From the NCBI GenBank assembly GCA_964247295.1, contig CAXTTV010000110.1, positions 1-16,276 on the forward strand: a stretch of DNA of 16,276 bases, read 5' to 3'. Below the pieces are notes generated by a model. The model did no database searches and had not been told where the DNA came from. It saw nothing but the letters and a program-made list of their open reading frames with translations. The stretch comes from CAXTTV01 sp964247295 (GTDB taxonomy: Bacteria > Chloroflexota > Ktedonobacteria > Ktedonobacterales > Ktedonobacteraceae). The translations under genes were made by a program, and so were the position numbers. How positions within the stretch are numbered: position 1 is the stretch's first letter; the number at the start of each line of letters is the position of its first letter. Of the stretch, positions 14,866 to 16,276 are shown one piece after another.

Positions 14866-16276
14866 ATGATGACTCAAACTGCGCTTCGCGATTACCTTCA
14901 GGCAACTGAAGATGCTATCCATTCTAAACAATTAGATGAGGCTCTGTCCAACTGCCAGAAGATCCTCGCTCAATATCCAGAGTCCCTGGAAGGCCAGCGC
15001 CTGCTCGGGGAGATCTATCTGGCTCAAGATAATTTTAAGGACGCTCAACGTTCCTTTGATTGGATTCTTACAAGCGATCCCGAAAATGTGATGGTTTATT
15101 GCAATCGGGCAATTATTAGCGATAAGCAAGGGGATTATGATACGGCTCTGGATTGCTATCAACAGGCTTACGAACTTAGCCGCAATAGTCAGATCCGCCA
15201 GATATTCAACCAGCTTAGCGCTCGCGTAGATCAACCAGGCTTTATGTTTTCTCGCGCTGGCCTCGCCCGCCTGTATATGCGCGGCGATCTCTTGGATCAG
15301 GCCGTTCAAGAGTGGGAGGTGGTACTTACTGAAGCTCCCGATCGCTTCGACGCTCGCGTTGGCCTGCTCGAAACCTATTGGCGCGATGGTTTCTATGATC
15401 AGGCAGAGCGGGTCGCGAACCAACTACTTGAGGAGTATCCAACTTGTCTGAAGGCTCTGCTGATCCTGGCTCATGTTGTCTCCGCTCGCAATATCTCTCA
15501 GGCTGAGGACTTTCTCCGACGCAGTATGGCTCTGGACCCTGATATGATTATGGGCCAACAGCTTTTCTCAGATTTATTTACTAGCCAGAGCACCGATCCA
15601 TTCTTGCAACTATTGGACAAGGGACCTGCTTCTCTTCATGATGAGCCAATCACACAACCTTCTGCTCGTCAGCAGCCTGCGAGCGGACCACATAATCTCG
15701 ATAGTGTCCATAATGCCGGGTCACTCTTTGAATGGCAAACATTTGATCAGTCACAAGAAGAGCAACAAAAGTCACCCTCCTCTTCTCCTGACTGGAACAA
15801 TGGTGATTGGGCTTCCTATAATTCTCAATCAGACGTAAGCTCACCTTCTTCCCACCAGACAGAGACACCGGCACAGCCCCAGGCTCAGGCTGATGATTCC
15901 TTTGATGAACAATCTTTGTATAGGGTCGATCAGGTTGTAAATAATCCGCTTTCTCTCAGCGGTCTGGAACCATCTGCGCCTTCGACCGATGCTCAAAGTT
16001 CCTGGTCGAATCTGCCAGTCGATTTTAGCGGCTTCGAGAGTTTTACGTCCTCCGATCACCACAATACGGCTTCTCCCGAGTGGATGGATATGCTGAATAT
16101 TCAGCAAGCTCCTTCTACTACGCCGACAAACCCCGAGGCGCAAAACAATAGCACGTCCTCACTAGAAAAATCTACTCCATCCGCCTTCGAGGTTCCTAAA
16201 ACACCCGAGATTGGTCAGGTCCCACCTGAGGCTCATGAGCAAACACTCGATAAGCCGGCAACATCAATACATGCCG
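14866..16276 (+). CDS. TPR-repeat protein, 3' end beyond window
   Basis: An open frame of 470 codons with no stop before the window edge. Residues ~1-230 are tetratricopeptide-like helical repeats: LDEALSNCQKILAQYPESLE, FKDAQRSFDWILTSDPENVM, YDTALDCYQQAYELS, LDQAVQEWEVVLTEAPDRFD, YDQAERVANQLLEEYP and ISQAEDFLRRSMALDPDM. Most end in a Pro as TPRs do. Such repeats form protein-binding superhelices. From ~residue 250 on, the sequence is Ser/Pro/Gln/Asp-rich and probably disordered, with short tryptophan motifs (FEWQTF W290, PDWNNGDW W310/W315, SPEWMDML W406) that could be docking peptides. No signal peptide or membrane segment is seen in this part. Start: AGGAG (14852-14856) is 9 nt before ATG 14866, with a second ATG directly after. 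It follows the M16 peptidase by 21 bp, so they are co-transcribed. A functional link, such as substrate or complex recruitment, is only inference. Confidence 0.85.
   Translation, partial: MMTQTALRDYLQATEDAIHSKQLDEALSNCQKILAQYPESLEGQRLLGEIYLAQDNFKDAQRSFDWILTSDPENVMVYCNRAIISDKQGDYDTALDCYQQAYELSRNSQIRQIFNQLSARVDQPGFMFSRAGLARLYMRGDLLDQAVQEWEVVLTEAPDRFDARVGLLETYWRDGFYDQAERVANQLLEEYPTCLKALLILAHVVSARNISQAEDFLRRSMALDPDMIMGQQLFSDLFTSQSTDPFLQLLDKGPASLHDEPITQPSARQQPASGPHNLDSVHNAGSLFEWQTFDQSQEEQQKSPSSSPDWNNGDWASYNSQSDVSSPSSHQTETPAQPQAQADDSFDEQSLYRVDQVVNNPLSLSGLEPSAPSTDAQSSWSNLPVDFSGFESFTSSDHHNTASPEWMDMLNIQQAPSTTPTNPEAQNNSTSSLEKSTPSAFEVPKTPEIGQVPPEAHEQTLDKPATSIHA

Noticed and set aside
14932..15423. 163-aa minus-strand reading frame inside the TPR gene
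   Set aside because: The plus strand here encodes regular TPR units; the antisense frame is a by-product.
1..16276. Apparent abundance of GATC sites
   Set aside because: I could not count them reliably, and frequent GAT (Asp) and ATC (Ile) codons in suitable contexts explain many of them.

Overview
The window is ordinary-looking bacterial chromosome of moderate GC (about 50-55% by eye). Genes are well spaced, ribosome binding sites are purine-rich, and there are no tRNA or rRNA genes, insertion sequences or CRISPR arrays. The gene mix (a zinc-ribbon/dynamin-like GTPase, a zinc-ribbon protein with a PQ-rich tail, a SigA-like sigma factor, an M16 peptidase followed by a TPR protein, and two UvrD-like helicases) suggests a soil-type, multicellular or large-genome bacterium. 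Chloroflexota, class Ktedonobacteria, is my best guess. This rests on general resemblance, not on a phylogenetic marker, at about 50% confidence.

Layout, left to right. (1) 1-584: the 3' part of a NarL/LuxR-type response regulator whose receiver domain is interrupted near the window edge. (2) 754-3444: a large GTPase with an N-terminal zinc ribbon, followed by a strong hairpin. (3) 3722-6037: a GH31 alpha-glucosidase, converging through a 13-bp hairpin on (4) 6100-8223 (minus), an SF1 helicase with a RelE/YafQ-like domain at its N-terminus. (5) 8224-8481: a divergent promoter region with an inverted repeat over the minus-strand -10 box, leading to (6) 8482-10788, a UvrD/PcrA-type helicase. 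(7) 10789-11148: a palindrome-rich leader for (8) 11149-12252, a sigma-70 factor with a textbook intrinsic terminator. (9) 12315-12413: a possible structured RNA, then (10) 12606-13307, a zinc-ribbon/PQ-rich/glycine-rich protein with recent internal repeats. (11) 13392-13467: a perfect 18-bp palindrome and a good promoter driving (12) the M16 peptidase at 13567-14844 and (13) a TPR protein starting at 14866 that runs off the window.

Most genes look monocistronic, each with its own promoter region and a 3' hairpin. The one clear operon is the M16 peptidase plus the TPR protein (21 bp apart). The two helicases are divergent and may share control. I see no complete defence island or biosynthetic cluster. 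The most unusual items are the toxin-like-domain helicase with an operator-like site over its promoter, the zinc-ribbon dynamin-like GTPase, the perfect palindrome before the peptidase operon, and the unexplained structured segment after the sigma-factor terminator.
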